A stretch of DNA of 64,000 nt from positions 886,386 to 950,385 of the forward strand of contig VXAU01000211.1 in assembly GCA_013399695.1 (NCBI GenBank). Reading direction: 5' to 3'. Both the position numbers and the translations under genes were made by a program. Below, in pieces: positions 47,643-59,973 of the stretch; position 1 is the stretch's first letter, and every line of letters starts with the position of its first letter. The stretch is from Formicarius rufipectus. Lineage: Eukaryota; Chordata; Aves; Passeriformes; Formicariidae. The notes under the pieces are model-generated. The model was not told where the DNA came from, searched no databases, and saw only the letters and a list, made by a program, of their open reading frames with translations.

Positions 47643-49484
47643 AATTTATAGTTAAAACAAGTAGTAGAGTGAACACTTTGGTCTTCCTTCAGCTGCTGAA
47701 GTGGCAGTGAAAGCTGTCTGATGTTCATCAGAGGGTCTTTGTGTGAATCTTCTTTAAAAATCAGATTTATTACAAGGCTTCTGAAGGGGGAGTGAGGTCA
47801 GTGGCTGGTACAGAGGTGAGGTGCTCTCCTGTGCTCCACTGAAACAACAGTGGGTTGTGAGACTTGTGCTTCACCCCAGCCACCATTCTGTCCTCAGCCG
47901 ATGTACCACCATTGCATAACAAGGTGACTTTTTGATGCTGGTATTGAATGCTTTCAGTTATTTATTTATAAGGATGAATCAAAATCCAAATTTTAATTCG
48001 CTGTTAACTAAGTGTGCAGTGGCAGGTAAATATTACAAACAGAATAATAAGGATCCCAAAATATACCTGCCAAGCAGACAGAGGGATACTCAGTGGATCT
48101 TCTTGCATAAGTGAATTTCAGCCACTGGACACATGCATATTAAGGGAAAAAACCAAAACTAAAAAACTAACAAGCAAACTAAAAAAAGCAGACAGTCAGT
48201 TTGGAAATATATCTACCCATAGAAAATATGAACAACTAGAATATAATCATTCCAAGAAATTAGGACAGTATGTGATGAGATTCAGATTTATTCTGTTGTG
48301 GATTTCTGCATGTCTGAAGCAAGAGAGCAACTTTATCATTGGAGGGAGTGGCAGAGTATCTCCATCTTCTTGTGAGGTTCCCAGGTGCTCTTCCACAAAG
48401 AGAAAATATAAAGGATGCTAGTCTTACTGCCAAAAGGTAGATTAAGATCTCTCTGTGTGCTTGTATTGCCTTGAAATGTCTGGGAAAGAAATTAATGCCT
48501 TTCTGACTCGTATGAGGGAAGATGCAGAGAGGAAAATTGATGCTATTTGGTTTTTAGACAGAATGGTAGTGATTCATTATGTGACCCTACAAAATGCCAT
48601 TACCTGGGCTCATGCCTGAGAAAAATGTTCTTCTTGCTGTGAAAAAATGAAATATTCTTTTTTAGTTTGCAAGTAATTAAATAGTTATGTGTCAGAATTA
48701 AAAAACACTGGTGAAAAACTGTGTTAGGGGAGGTTTCCCTAAGGTTTTATTAAGTGTTTTTTACACTGATTTACCTCCAATACGTGTTGGGAAAACTTCC
48801 ATGAATTTCTTGCAAAACTGAAAAGCGAGTATCAAATTCTTCCTTGGAAGGAAAGTCCCTAAACAAAATTCTAATAATATGTTCCCAAGGTCAAGAGGAG
48901 CTCGGGGAAATATTTAGATTAGGCACAACCACTTCTCTGGACAGCAGGTTCAGTTAACTTTGAAGTTGGTATCTGCAGAATAATCATTAGCATTTGATTT
49001 TTCTTTCCCCACTGCAATGACTGTGAAAATGTGTCTCTGTGTTGACAGTGTAAACATTGCTTTCAAAAGACAGGAAGATCTCCAGATCCTACCAAGTGAC
49101 TAAAGTGAACTGGGGCTTTCCAAAATTACCACATTTTAGGATATACCTGAACTGTGGGTTCCTCAGGCACATGTGACCTCAACAGGTGTCCAAAGGTGAG
49201 GACTTGGCATCGGCGTCTGCCTCTCTCTGGTGTGAGAGGAGCCTGTGTTGGTGCAGCTGTGAGGTCCTGGTCCCCACACGGTGCAGATTGGGGTCCTCAC
49301 TGTTGTGTCTTCCCATCGGGGCATGCAGATTTATTGCTGGCCTTGGAGAAACCAAAGGGGAGGGGCAGTGCTGGTTTTACCCTGAGGTCGAGCAATAGGG
49401 GCAGGCATAGGGTGTACATCCAGGGACAGGAGCTGAAAAGCACCCCTGGGCTGGACAGCTTTGCTCATTAGCACATTCCTGATC
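47643..49484. other. Non-coding DNA, no gene recognised
   Basis: No repeat or coding signature recognised between the possible LTR and the older CR1. Confidence 0.6.
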
Positions 49485-49800
49485 CAATTATAGAATAATT
49501 TTAGCTGGAAGGGACCTCTTATAGGTCTCTAGTCCAACCCTGTGCTCGAGGCAGAGCCAACTTCAAAGTTAGATTGGGTGTCTGAGGGTAGTCCCCAGAT
49601 GTGTTTGAGGATCTGCAAAAGTGGAGATCCTGCAGAATTTCTCTGACCCATTTCCCTTGTCTGACCCTCTACACTGTGACTTCTTTTATCCATTTTTTTT
49701 CCTGTTTTATGCATGATTTCCTTAGGTCTATCACTGTGACGATTGCTACTTGTTTTGCTGTGAAGCTCCTGGAAGAGTCTCCCTCTCTGTGAGCACTGGC
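49485..49800 (-). mobile_element. CR1 LINE fragment, old and diverged, reverse orientation
   Basis: On the + strand the sequence reads TATAGAATAATT, then GCTGGAAGGGACCTC, then AGTCCAACCC. This is the reverse complement of the CR1 3' end. Further on, GTTTGAGGATCTGCAAAAG, GGAGATCCTGCAG and TTTCTCTGACCCATTTCC match the order of the adjoining CR1 block (TTGAA..TCTCCA..GGAGACTCCAC..TCTCTGG), and weaker similarity continues to about 49800. Divergence is clearly greater than in the copy at 26 kb. The right boundary is approximate. Confidence 0.75.
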
Positions 49801-52800
49801 AAGCAGTTGTAGGCAGCAAACACATCCCTGGTCAGTCAGTACTTCTTCTCTGGGCTGAGCCAAACCCCGTATTCAGTGTGTTTCAGCCCAAATCACCTCG
49901 GTCACCTCTGTTGGACTTGCTGCATTCTCACATGCTGTTTAAAAATAGAATTGCACAAAAATAGGGATGTTTCTTAGTGCTTCTACAAAAAGAAGAAAAA
50001 TGACTTGCAAGTGCCTAAAATACAGGATTCTGTAAATAGAAAAATATGGTTTTATTCAGTCACTAAAATGAAAGGGGCCCTTGCAAGTTTGCCAGAAAGA
50101 GATGTATTTTAAAACAACCTTCTGTTCCAAAGAAAAATGAAAATGAATTTGGCAATGGATTAAACAAATAAATTAGTAAATATGCAAATAGCAAGAAATG
50201 TAGAATTTAGAGTGAAAAATGAAGCCTTAAATCTGCCTTCTTGAGCATAAGCTCTGTATCTTATTATATAATTTAAAATTATTTGCCATTTTGGAAAGGC
50301 CTTCATGGAGCTATAAAAATTTATGCCAGCTGACTCTTTGGCTCAGATAGTTATGAACTATTTGCAACTGATTTCCTGTCAAAACTTGCAGTTCAGTTTA
50401 GTCAACTTCAGGTTTACTTTTCCCCTGATAGGATCTACCATCAAAGCCACGGCTGAAGGAAAAAGTTTTGCTTTAAAAATGTGTTTGGTCTCCAACAACT
50501 TGTTGGATTTCATCTGCTTCTTGATGAGATTTAATGTAATTTGGAGAACTGGATATTGCCAATAGTTTGGGAGGAAAATAAAAATTTCTTGCAATTTGGC
50601 CTTTGTGCCTTTGATGCCATTGGACATTGGTTTTTCTTGTGGGGAAGGAATTTCTCAAAACCATGACTTTTGATCATTAAGTACTTCTGGTGTTTTTTTT
50701 TTACAGCAAGACTTACTATGAATTAATTACCATGTATCATTCTCAGTGTGCCTGAGACTCAAGCTCTTCTTTTGGGCTAAACTGAAAATCCTTGATTTCA
50801 TACCCAATTTCAAATTCACATTGTTGAGATGCAGGGTGTGAGTCCCAGAGATTTATTAAATGATTTACAGGAGCTCTGCAATCTGTGCAGGAGACACGAG
50901 ATCCTGGCTGGGGGTTGGGGAACGTCTCAAGTTCTCAGCAGGCAGCTGATGTTCTCCAGGAAAATGTTCTGAACTTTGAAGGGTAAAAACTAAAGATGAA
51001 TGCATTTAATTCAAAGGAATAAATAATTGTGTTTATTCCAATAAAGTTTTGGGTTTTTTTCTTTTAACAAGTATAATGGTGGTAAACTTTCCCAAAGGTT
51101 TGTGGGCCCCTCAGTGCCCCACCAGCACAGACTGATGAACCAGCATAGCTTTTATTTCCCTTCATCTTAACCCTCTGGAACATCTGAAAACTTCAGCATA
51201 CCAAAATCTGCTTTAAATAATTAATGTGTTCATTGATAGACAAAAATGTTTTTCTACCTTCAATTTATTTTAAACTGCACTTAAAGACAGAAGGAGAAGA
51301 ATGTGCTGAAAGTTTTCATTACTGACCTCTATGAAAAAGCAAGGGTGGCATAGAAAAGAACTTGGTTTTGCTGAATGTTTAAATTATAATTTTAAGGACT
51401 GTGAGTAGTAAATTGAACTGGAATTGATGATTGACCACAAAATTCAGTATGTGTTCTTTGAAGTTAGCTATTGGAAAAAAAAGTCTGTGATAGGCATATG
51501 TTTTAATTTAAAATTATGGAGATAGTTCTCAACTAAATGCAGAATTCATGAATAAAATGTGAATTATTTTTCTGGTACAGTGATGTGCTTAGAAGACTGT
51601 AACTGAAGGAATTAGTAATAAAATTTTACCTTGTGGAGACTGAGGGATGCAGTGAAAAAGAAAACTGAAGCCTTTAAGCCAGAATATGTGTAAAATAATA
51701 ACAAAAGTATTCGGAAAGCACTAGGGCAGTTAATTCTGAAGGAGGAGCCCATCCTTGAGCATTGCTTTAGTCAAATTCCCATATGACTTTTCAAAATGAA
51801 TATGCCAAGTTCAAGAGAGAAAGACTCTGCTGACCATTTCAGAATTGAGTCCTGAGCAGTTATAAAAATAGCCCTTTAAAAACAAGTACTTTTAATTCAG
51901 AAACTTCTTGCTGTTGTTTTTTCTTTGGTGTGGTTTTGTTCGGAGGTTGTCTGTTTGCTTGTTTTTCTGATCTAGAGTTAAGGCATGCCCTGCCCTTGTT
52001 CCTTTGGCAGCCCCATAAGCCTATGCCAGGAACATCAAGCTCATTCACATCTCTGGTAAGAGCTGAGATAGCATCACCTTCTCAAAACTCTCCAGGAGCT
52101 CAGACCTGGGAGGAAGTAAGAGCAGGACTGGGCATCCTGCTGACTGTGCCCTGTTTGGGTATGAACTTCCTGCTTCTCCTGCCAAAGTATTACCATTGCA
52201 TCATCAAGAGGGCTCAAGAGCCACGGAATCAAAGAGATTTCTGGAGACCCAGAAATTCCCACTGGCTTTAAATGAGGTGTCCTGCACAGCAAAGCTCAAG
52301 TGCCATGAAGCTTTAAAGTAAAAGCTGTGTTCTGGAAAAAAATTCTCTGAAGTATGTAGAAACTTTCTAGAGACTTGTTTGTTTTGGGCTTTTTTGACAC
52401 CAGCTAAGTTGGAAAAAATAAATGGTCCAGTGACCACTTGCTAATTCATCTGTATGTGCAGCTGCAAAATTATGTGCTCATAGTGCAAAACTTCTCCCTA
52501 AATATGAGGTTTAGAGACCCTCTGGGAGTAATTAACTATAATGCAGAAGCAAATCTGGGTTCACTGTGTGCACTGCTGATTTAAGAAATGTTTTCATGCA
52601 CGAAGCCCATTAGCAAGTTTCCAAAACCTTCATGAATGTTAAACATTGTATTACAGGACTCTGAGCACTTCTTACTTTACATAAACTCTAATGTAATCCC
52701 ATGAATTACATTTAGCTTTTGATCCCTGGATAGCAAATTGCTGTGTCACATGAGTGCTACGGTGTATTCAAGGGATAAATCTGGCTTTTATTTAGTAATT

Positions 52801-54085
52801 TATTTCACAGTGATAGAAACTCTTTTCCTGTGGATTAAACAGAAAATTGAAGATATGCTCAAAATAAGTCACATGCTATTGGTTTTATTTTGCTTACTGA
52901 TCAGCTTCCATACCTTTGTTCTACTGACTATTTTCTTTCTGTGCTTTTAGTCCTGCATGTGGGTTTTAGGGTCTTGACTCCAATACAATGGAAATGCAAA
53001 ACAAAGCTGCTGTTTTTCATCAGTTATATAGGAGTGACAGTCAAAATGATTGAGTTCTGAGGCTGTGATTTAGCCAGGACAGGGAACATGTGCCCTCAGC
53101 TTCTGTGGCTTTCGGCATGTGCTTTAAGTCAGGAGTATATTTAACTTGCCAAATTAGCTCAATGAAAGAGGCTAATGAACTTCAGGGGCAGGATGTTCTC
53201 TGGCCTGTGTTACATGGGTAGTCAGGGGTTGTAATCAGACTTGCACTCACTGACAACTACTTTGTGAATAAGCATAAATCATGAGAGATCCTCTGAAGAA
53301 ATCTGTCCTCCAGACTGTGTGTGATGAGGGTGTTGGTATTGCACACGCTGAGCAGCAGGGTGGTGGGACTGGCCTTACTGGCCCAGCTGTGTTCTGCTGA
53401 TCAGCAGGATGCCCACTGATACAAAAACTGATGAAGAGCATAAATAAGTGCTCAGCTTTCATGAGAGTTTGCCTTTTATCTTAATTTTGGTGTCAGTTGT
53501 TTCAGGAGATTAACAGCAAAGCATCATATAATGTTGCCCAATAATACATTGCATCTTGTCCACCCTTCACATCCCAGTAGAAACCAAACCACAGTATTTG
53601 TTATTATAGAAGAGTTAATCAATAACATCTGAGGGTTTTTACAGCACCTTCATTTTACTTCAGAATATGCCAAATATATCCAAACCCTTCCACTTAAGGT
53701 AATGGATTACCCCGTGCTTGGCCATGCTATCCTGATTGGTTGGAATTTCGTGCAATTACTATTTTACGAAGCAGCAGAGTATCTGTGAAGTGGCTATCAA
53801 TTGAAACATATTTTGCTCTTCAGACTTGCTTTTTCAGGTTTCACAAAACATTTAATTAGTGATAATCAGCTTTTAACCAGCCAGAGCACACTGATGTGAT
53901 TCTCTCCCTCTCTCCCCCATAATTGTAGGCATAGTCTGTACCCTTCAGATAAATTGCATGCAGTCTGGAGAACATCCTAGCCAGCAGGAAGGGAAAGAAT
54001 AAGAATGTCATTTGCATGGGGAATAAAGAAGGTGTTGTGTACACCGCGATTTCAGTGAAGAATATCCTTTTTATTTACTTTTCAG
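49801..54085. other. Non-coding DNA directly upstream of the receptor exon
   Basis: Presumed intron or 5' flank of the receptor gene. No CpG-rich promoter or clear upstream exon is visible. AT-rich with scattered A and T runs. Confidence 0.6.
54063..54085 (+). other. Candidate splice acceptor for the receptor exon
   Basis: A run of T and C with few purines (TATCCTTTTTATTTACTTTTCAG) ends at CAG 54085. It is the strongest acceptor-like sequence in the 400 bases before the coding start, and the exon after it would open with AATGG. Confidence 0.5.
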
Positions 54086-54086
54086 A

Positions 54087-54318
54087 ATGGTGAACTTGGA
54101 AACAAGCTGGAGACTGCAAAGTCTGCTTTCCCTCAAGGTTACTGGTCAATGGTCAGCATCTACCACATCCAAGGAAACTAGAGGAGCTCCATGCTAATTT
54201 ATGTAAGGTTTATTTCACTATGGAAGATCAAATGATTTTCTGGCTCAGGTTTTGTGCTGTTCGGCATCTGCCTTGGACCTGCAGTTTGGGAGAGGGATCG
54301 TCTCTGAAGCACGGTTAA
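54087..54318 (+). promoter_or_regulatory. Cluster of upstream ORFs in the receptor leader
   Basis: Five ATGs precede the receptor ATG if the exon begins near 54086. They are 54087 (36 codons, stop 54195), 54149 (10 codons, stop 54179), 54191 (14 codons, stop 54233), 54201 (ATG directly followed by TAA) and 54220 (32 codons, stop 54316). None overlaps the main start at 54344; the last ends 25 bases before it. Such a leader would be expected to lower initiation at the main start. The first begins MVNL, the same four residues that open mammalian HTR2C. Confidence 0.4.
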
Positions 54319-54343
54319 GAGACAGAAAAACCAGTTCCAGACA

Positions 54344-54728
54344 ATGAGCACTTTAAGTAGCACTGGAATATTACTCAGCTTAACAACAGTGTCTGTTACA
54401 CTGGATTTTAGTTTGCATGGTGGTCTGATGGCTTGGTCTTTAAGCAGCAATTTGACTCTGAATCAGAGTTTGCCTACATCCGATCCCCTCAACGCCTCTG
54501 AGAAGGGCGAAGTCTCTCGGATGTCTGTGAGGGAGAAGAATTGGCCAGCCCTCCTGATCTTGGTTGTCATCCTGCTGACCATTGGGGGGAACATATTGGT
54601 AATTATGGCTGTGTCCTTGGAGAAGAAGTTGCAGAATGCCACAAACTTCTTCCTGATGTCCTTGGCAGTGGCAGACATGCTGGTGGGTATCCTGGTCATG
54701 CCCGTGTCACTCATTGCAGTCCTGTACG
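54344..54728 (+). CDS. HTR2C: 5-HT2 family serotonin receptor, first coding exon (N-terminus to TM2), most likely HTR2C; partial gene
   Basis: This exon encodes 128 codons plus one base of a class A serotonin receptor that couples to Gq and phospholipase C at the plasma membrane. Seen: an extracellular N-terminus of about 66 residues with three N-glycosylation sequons (N36, N40, N50) and a moderately hydrophobic stretch at residues 8-31. TM1 spans about 67-91 with the GN pair (N83, position 1.50). Loop 1 is EKKLQNATN. TM2 spans about 102-127 with LAVAD (D111, position 2.50). The frame is closed upstream by TGA at 54305, and ATG 54344 has A at -3. Paralogue choice, from recalled mammalian sequences: NWPAL, TIGGN, DMLVG and A125 fit HTR2C against HTR2A; NILVIM and NATN exclude HTR2B; L92 and Q97 resemble HTR2A but are shared with HTR2B, so probably ancestral. 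The family is certain and the paralogue probable. TM3 onward lies outside the window. Confidence 0.9.
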
Positions 54729-54734
54729 GTAAGT
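54726..54734 (+). other. Splice donor after TM2
   Basis: ACG|GTAAGT is a consensus 5' splice site. It interrupts the codon after Tyr128 in phase 1, which is the intron position I recall at the end of TM2 in vertebrate HTR2 genes. Reading on past it leaves receptor-like sequence at once and reaches a stop near 54848. Confidence 0.9.
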
Positions 54735-55346
54735 GGCTTCCCTCCTTGTTTGACTATTTGGTTTTGCAGGGTGTCCCCTGGGGCTGCAGCAATCTGTTGT
54801 GCCCTTTTTGGGATTTGCCTGTTGTGATCTTTCCTGTACTCGTAGCTTGAGGTGCATCAGTGTGTACTTGGCCATGGGTGTATGCTGAGGTTCCTTTCCT
54901 ACTGGGAGCAGAGCTTGTTTTCATGCTGCCAGGAATGACCCATGAATCGGTGTTGCACTGTGGGGTTTTGATTGCTGAGGCCACCCAGAGAATCTATGGC
55001 AGCAAGTCAGCTTTTTGCCTTTTTGGTTTGACTACCCCAAAATTAGGCTAGGACACAAGAGCTTAGAGAAAAGCTGAGGAGCATTTTTGTGACTGTCCCA
55101 GCTCTAAGCCAGGTCAGAAACAGTCCTCCAGTTCCTGCTGCAATCATTGGGATTTGAGCAGTAATGTGGTTAAGAAAGGAGGTTTGTACTAGTAGATTTG
55201 GCATTCATATAAAAGCCTTCACTCTTGACATTTGTACCTCAGCTTGCCTTGTGCCTTTCAAGGGGTTGTTTTGCCTTTACATGCCTCAGTTTCCTTATCT
55301 CTAACCTGAGGATAAATTCTCAGTTTTAGACCCTGAGAGGCCTGCT

Positions 55347-55372
55347 GTATAGCTGTAAGGTATAGCTGTAAG
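55347..55372. repeat. Perfect tandem duplication, two 13-base units
   Basis: The unit GTATAGCTGTAAG occurs twice with no mismatch, inside the receptor intron. Confidence 0.9.
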
Positions 55373-58239
55373 CATTTATTTCTCCCCTACCACATTGGGG
55401 TTGCTGTGTCTGCAGTGAAGTGGGGCAGTGAAGTTGCTCCTGCAGTGGAGTGTGGAGTCACTGATAGCGCTTCAAGGCAGCAAAATATCAAACACACTGA
55501 ACTTTCATCTGGCTGAGACTCGAAATCCATTTCTTTGGCTGTGGTGCTAAGACTCTCCTTCCCTGGATGTTACAAAGGGGTGTTTTGTGCTCCTCTGTAT
55601 CTCTGATCATCATGTTTTTATACTCATGTATCAATATAATCTGTATGTGTTTAATAGAATACATTTACTCATTTTTAAAATCTGTTTTCAGATTTTCTTT
55701 GAAAAGTTTTTTAATATTGATATTTCTTGGAAACAAATAATGCTGTTTACTTAGAAATTTGATTAGAAATTGGCTTACTGTCCTATAAAGTAAAATGTAG
55801 GGATATTTATCTGACTTCTTTACTTGCCTAAATGATTAAGTCTGACAGAGATTAATTTCTAAAACACATTGATCAAGCATGCATCATTCCAAAGCTTATA
55901 TAACTTGTCTACAGTGAGTTAAATCAATATGTGATTTAGGTACAGACCTAGCCATAGAGATCTTATACACAAAGCCTTTTATTTTGAACTGTCAGAATAG
56001 TTCCATCTCTAAATCTTGTGTGTATTACAACATGTGTATTTTATTTTTAGCATTTTACTCCAGTTCCCTGGAGCTTGAAAGGGAGCATATAAATACTGAA
56101 TTATGTGACTGACCCACACTTGCATAAATTCTGTGCTACCCAGTGACTCTAAAAAGGTGAATTTATGGAAGTGGTCTTCCTACATACATACTTTCAAGGT
56201 CTTTGGAAACTAATAGAAATGGATTTTCTGTTCTGCCAAGAAAATGATTACTTGAGGTCGTTTAAAGGTGTAAAGCATGTTGCATATTTAGCAGCAGGGA
56301 AATATCACTTATTTGAAGAGGAATTGTAATTATCCCTATTTTCTACCAGAGCATCAGTATTAGCTGTTGGTAGCCCAAACACTTCTCCACAGAAAAACAG
56401 TAATAAATGGATTTTTTGGCAAAAGTTATAATTTCAGAACAGACATGGAAAATCTGTGGAAATACTTTGAGAAATGAGGAGGCTGCTGGAGCAGTGCTGG
56501 GTGCTGACACTGCTCCCCTGGGCTGAACCAAAGCAGGCATATTGCCTTCAGGCTATGTAAGGGGATGAGGAAAAAATCCATTTGGGAAAAACTGAGCCTC
56601 AGGGGAACTCATTGATTGATTTGAGTAGGACCCCTGTGCAATAATTTTTTTATATTATTTAAGCTGCAAATTTTGGATGTGAGCAGCCAGGGCTGTGCCA
56701 CTCCAGAATTAAGGGAAGAAGGCTACCAGAAGGAGGAGAGAAAGTTTGTACCCTCTCCCAAGTGATTATTTGCTAATTCATTCTGAAAGTAAACACTTGG
56801 TTTGATACCCACAAGTACCTAAAGTTCGTGGACTGGCTGGGTATGTCTGAGAAAGGACAAAAGGGAAAAGACTGAGGTTGCGTCAAGTTTATTGCTCCTC
56901 TTGAAACCACTGCTACATATGGTTGCCCTTTTCTAGGCATCTGGAAAAATCACGGGGTATAAGGCCAACAGGACATCAACGAACTCAGGATTTGATGGTT
57001 CATGTAAATAAAACCTGTGCAAAGAGCACAGAGGAGAAGCAGCTTAAACCTTTCTCTCATCATTCCGTAAAACTTGGACCAAATACAGCCATGCCTTCCT
57101 CAGCTTCACATGTGCTGGGGGCATCCAGCTTTCCAGACTGCTAGGGCTGTGCCTGGCTTTGGCAGGGATGGGAGACAGCTATCTTATATATTCTATTCAG
57201 CTTGGTGGACCAGTTCTTTTGGCAGCATAAACCAGCAACTGGAAAGGCTTTTGGCAGCATCACAATGTGCTGTTATGGTATGTGATGTTATGGCTTTTTG
57301 GAGAGCCACCACTTATTCCTGAGTCTGACCTGGTGTCACCAAGTAGCATCTCAGCACTGCTGACACACTGGTTTTGAGGACAACATCTGGCCTCTTGTGT
57401 AACACAGGGTTTCTTGGCTTGGTTTTCTTAGAACTATAGGGGTTTTTTGTTCTGTTTGTTTGGTTTTTATGGTTCTTGCAGCAGTCTGCAAACAATCTGG
57501 AGGCCACAGTGACCATGAGGACAGTGGACTTCATCTTGTTTTCTAAGGGCCAGAGATGAGGAAATGCACACATATAGAAATGGTAGGTTTTATATTCTCT
57601 TTGACTTGGTAGCAGGCAAACCAGTGTCAGTGAATTACAGGGGAAAATATTCACATATCAGCAGAATTCTTGTGAGAGTAACTGGGGTTCATGCCCATGA
57701 ACCAAGCAGGGAGAGTGTTACTGCTTGGAAATATAACTGTAAATGTTCAGTCGTTTTTACTCTGTATATTTAACTCTGTGTGTTCTACATAATTTGGCAC
57801 TGGCCTGTTTCGAAAGCTGCCATATGCTGTACTGAGAAATATATGTAGCACATTTCTTCCAGAATCATAGAAGTCACTTTTAATTTATGTAATAAGAAAG
57901 GAAACTTAAAAAATACATATAATAAGTAGAAGAGTGATGAAGTTACTTCTAAGTTTCTGCATCAGCTCTCTCAGGCCCAGGGATAAATTCTAGTTTTCAG
58001 AGTAGGCTCATTTCCTTACTTTTCAGCTAATAAGGTAAATGAAGTAGATTTCACTTCAAGTATAATGAGAAAATTGAATAGACATCTTCCACAAATACTT
58101 GTAGTTTTCAGTGATTTTCTTAATTGAAATAAGAAAAAATCAAGTTTTAAGTTAGTTCAAGAATCTTATTATAAAGGAAGGGATGGAAGAATGCAGCATG
58201 CTAGATTTTTCACCAATTAAACAGGGCTCTCATATATGT

Positions 58240-58440
58240 ATCAATTAGTCTTTTTTAAGTGTCTTACACTAATCAGTGAGTTGCATTTAACAACAGCATT
58301 TTCTCTGGGACACAGTTGCTAAAGAGCTAAGCAAATTAGTATGCTAATTAATAAGCATGTATTAGGGGGAGTAAATGAGAAATGTACACAGTGTTTAATC
58401 TCAGTGGAGAAACATCTGATTAATTAAAAATACTAGTGTG
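58240..58440. promoter_or_regulatory. Candidate intronic element rich in homeodomain/POU motifs
   Basis: TAAT cores recur along 200 bases. At 58341-58358 ATGCT and AGCAT flank AATTAATA, a near-palindrome resembling paired POU/homeodomain sites. GATTAATTAA lies at about 58419. It sits about 3.6 kb into the intron after the receptor exon. Confidence 0.22.
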
Positions 58441-59953
58441 ACAGGGCATCAGGTATCTTACACATAATGGGGCTTCTGCCAACAGATGGAGATTTTCTGC
58501 TCAACTCGGAGCACTTTAGGGACCAGCAGCTGTTGATTTACATCATTTCTGGTGTTTCCATGCAAGAAAGAGAGGGCTGTTCTTCATCTGCCAGGACTAG
58601 TGAAGGAATGCAGAGAATCTCGTCAGCTGATCCAAGTGGACATTGCAGAATATATTAAACTTTCTTGGTTGTAATGCAAACGGTTCATACCTGCCAACAA
58701 GTTGTCAGAGTGTAGCCAAAATGCAGCCAATAGACCCATCTGTGACTCCAAGTGTAGGCTTCTCTCCTTTCTCTGAGTTTTAGGCAGCACTTCAATGCTG
58801 TGGACTGGCACAGCTGCCAGGGAGGCTGGTGTTGGATGCAGCCCCAGCCTCTGGAGCAGCTTCACATCCACAGTATTGTTATTATTGATAATTACCATCA
58901 TTATCATGTGGGGACAGAGATGTGCTGAGCACTTGGGCAGACTTGGATGTTGATTTCCCTGTAGAGGGGGAAACAGTGCAGTTTAGTATTTTGGTGGGAT
59001 ATTCAGGTTATCTAGAAAAGGTCTGGCATTTTAGAGCTCATGTCAAGTTATGGGCTTGGATGCGTCTTGACTACAGCAAGTTCCAGATATAAGTTGCATT
59101 ACTTTCAGAAATTATTATTTATACCTGTTAGTTTTAAATGCATGATGTTTCTGTTTGTACTAAGTAACCTCTACATTTTGTTCTTCTGCTAGGGTGTGAG
59201 TGAATGGGAACTCCCACACTCCTGGCTCTGTCTTTGTCATAAACTCAGAGATGGGATTTTTTTTCTGTCCAATGACAACCTGTACCTGGGATGAGTGCAG
59301 TAACATTTATATCCAACAGGATGTATTAGTTTGCTATCTTTTTTCATCAATAAAATCCATAGGCTGCTACATTTTGTGCTTATCCAGCAGCACTTATTCT
59401 TTTTTGAATTCCCCACATCTTTCTTGTAACCTCAGCTAACCTAAATTCTGTGAAGTCTAAAAACCTGCTACATCATTATTCATCCTCTTCCCAGTTTAGA
59501 TGTATAGAAAGCTTTAGTTCAGATACTGAGGGTCCTGCTACTGAATTTTCTCCACATGAACAGCTGCCTGATTCCCTAATGTGACAAGTGGGATTAAGTT
59601 GTGGTATATCTGTGCTGCTGTTGGGAAAGAAAGGACTGTACGGTGTGCCCTGAATCCCTGTAACAACTTCTTTTGTACCCAAGGTTTAAATTGTGCTTAG
59701 GGAGGAGGAGGTGAATACTAAATAGCTTCTTGGATATGCTCTGTATCTCATTGAATGTGGGACCCTGGTTGTAAAATATCCTCAACAGGAAGGCTGTGTA
59801 TCACTCCAGTGCAATATTCTCCATTGATACAAATATTTTGTATGAAATTAGCATGAATGTTTTATCTTCTTTTCTGCGTCTTTCATTTTTCTAAATCAGT
59901 TTCATAGGAAAAAAACCAACCTGCTGGAAACTCTTCTGAAATCATGTTGCAGT

Positions 59954-59973
59954 CTTATAGTAGCTTATAGTAG
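59954..59973. repeat. Perfect tandem duplication, two 10-base units
   Basis: The unit CTTATAGTAG occurs twice, followed by a partial third copy (CTAT). Confidence 0.85.

Larger units (their letters stand above)
54086..54728 (+). other. HTR2C: Predicted full exon (5' leader plus coding part) of the 5-HT2 receptor
   Basis: The best 3' splice site upstream of the coding part ends at 54085: a pyrimidine-rich stretch (54065-54083) followed by CAG. Taking it gives a 643-base exon with 258 bases of leader and 385 coding bases. A weaker acceptor ends at 54284 (CTGCAG). The exon could also extend further upstream if transcription starts nearby, but no TATA box or CpG-rich promoter is evident there. 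The upstream exon is not identified. The acceptor choice is an inference from sequence alone. Confidence 0.5.

Noticed and set aside
54756..54890. An acceptor-like TTTTGCAG 40 bases after the donor, giving a frame with faint resemblance to the TM3 exon
   Set aside because: The intron would be about 40 bases, too short for a vertebrate, and the translated sequence lacks WPLP, DVLFST and DRY and soon stops.
57216..57260. CTTTTGGCAGCAT occurring twice 32 bases apart
   Set aside because: Short and isolated, with no extended similarity between flanks; plausible chance or slippage.
57861..57880. AGAATCATAGAA resembling the CR1 end motif
   Set aside because: No adjoining CR1 sequence on either side; too short to call.
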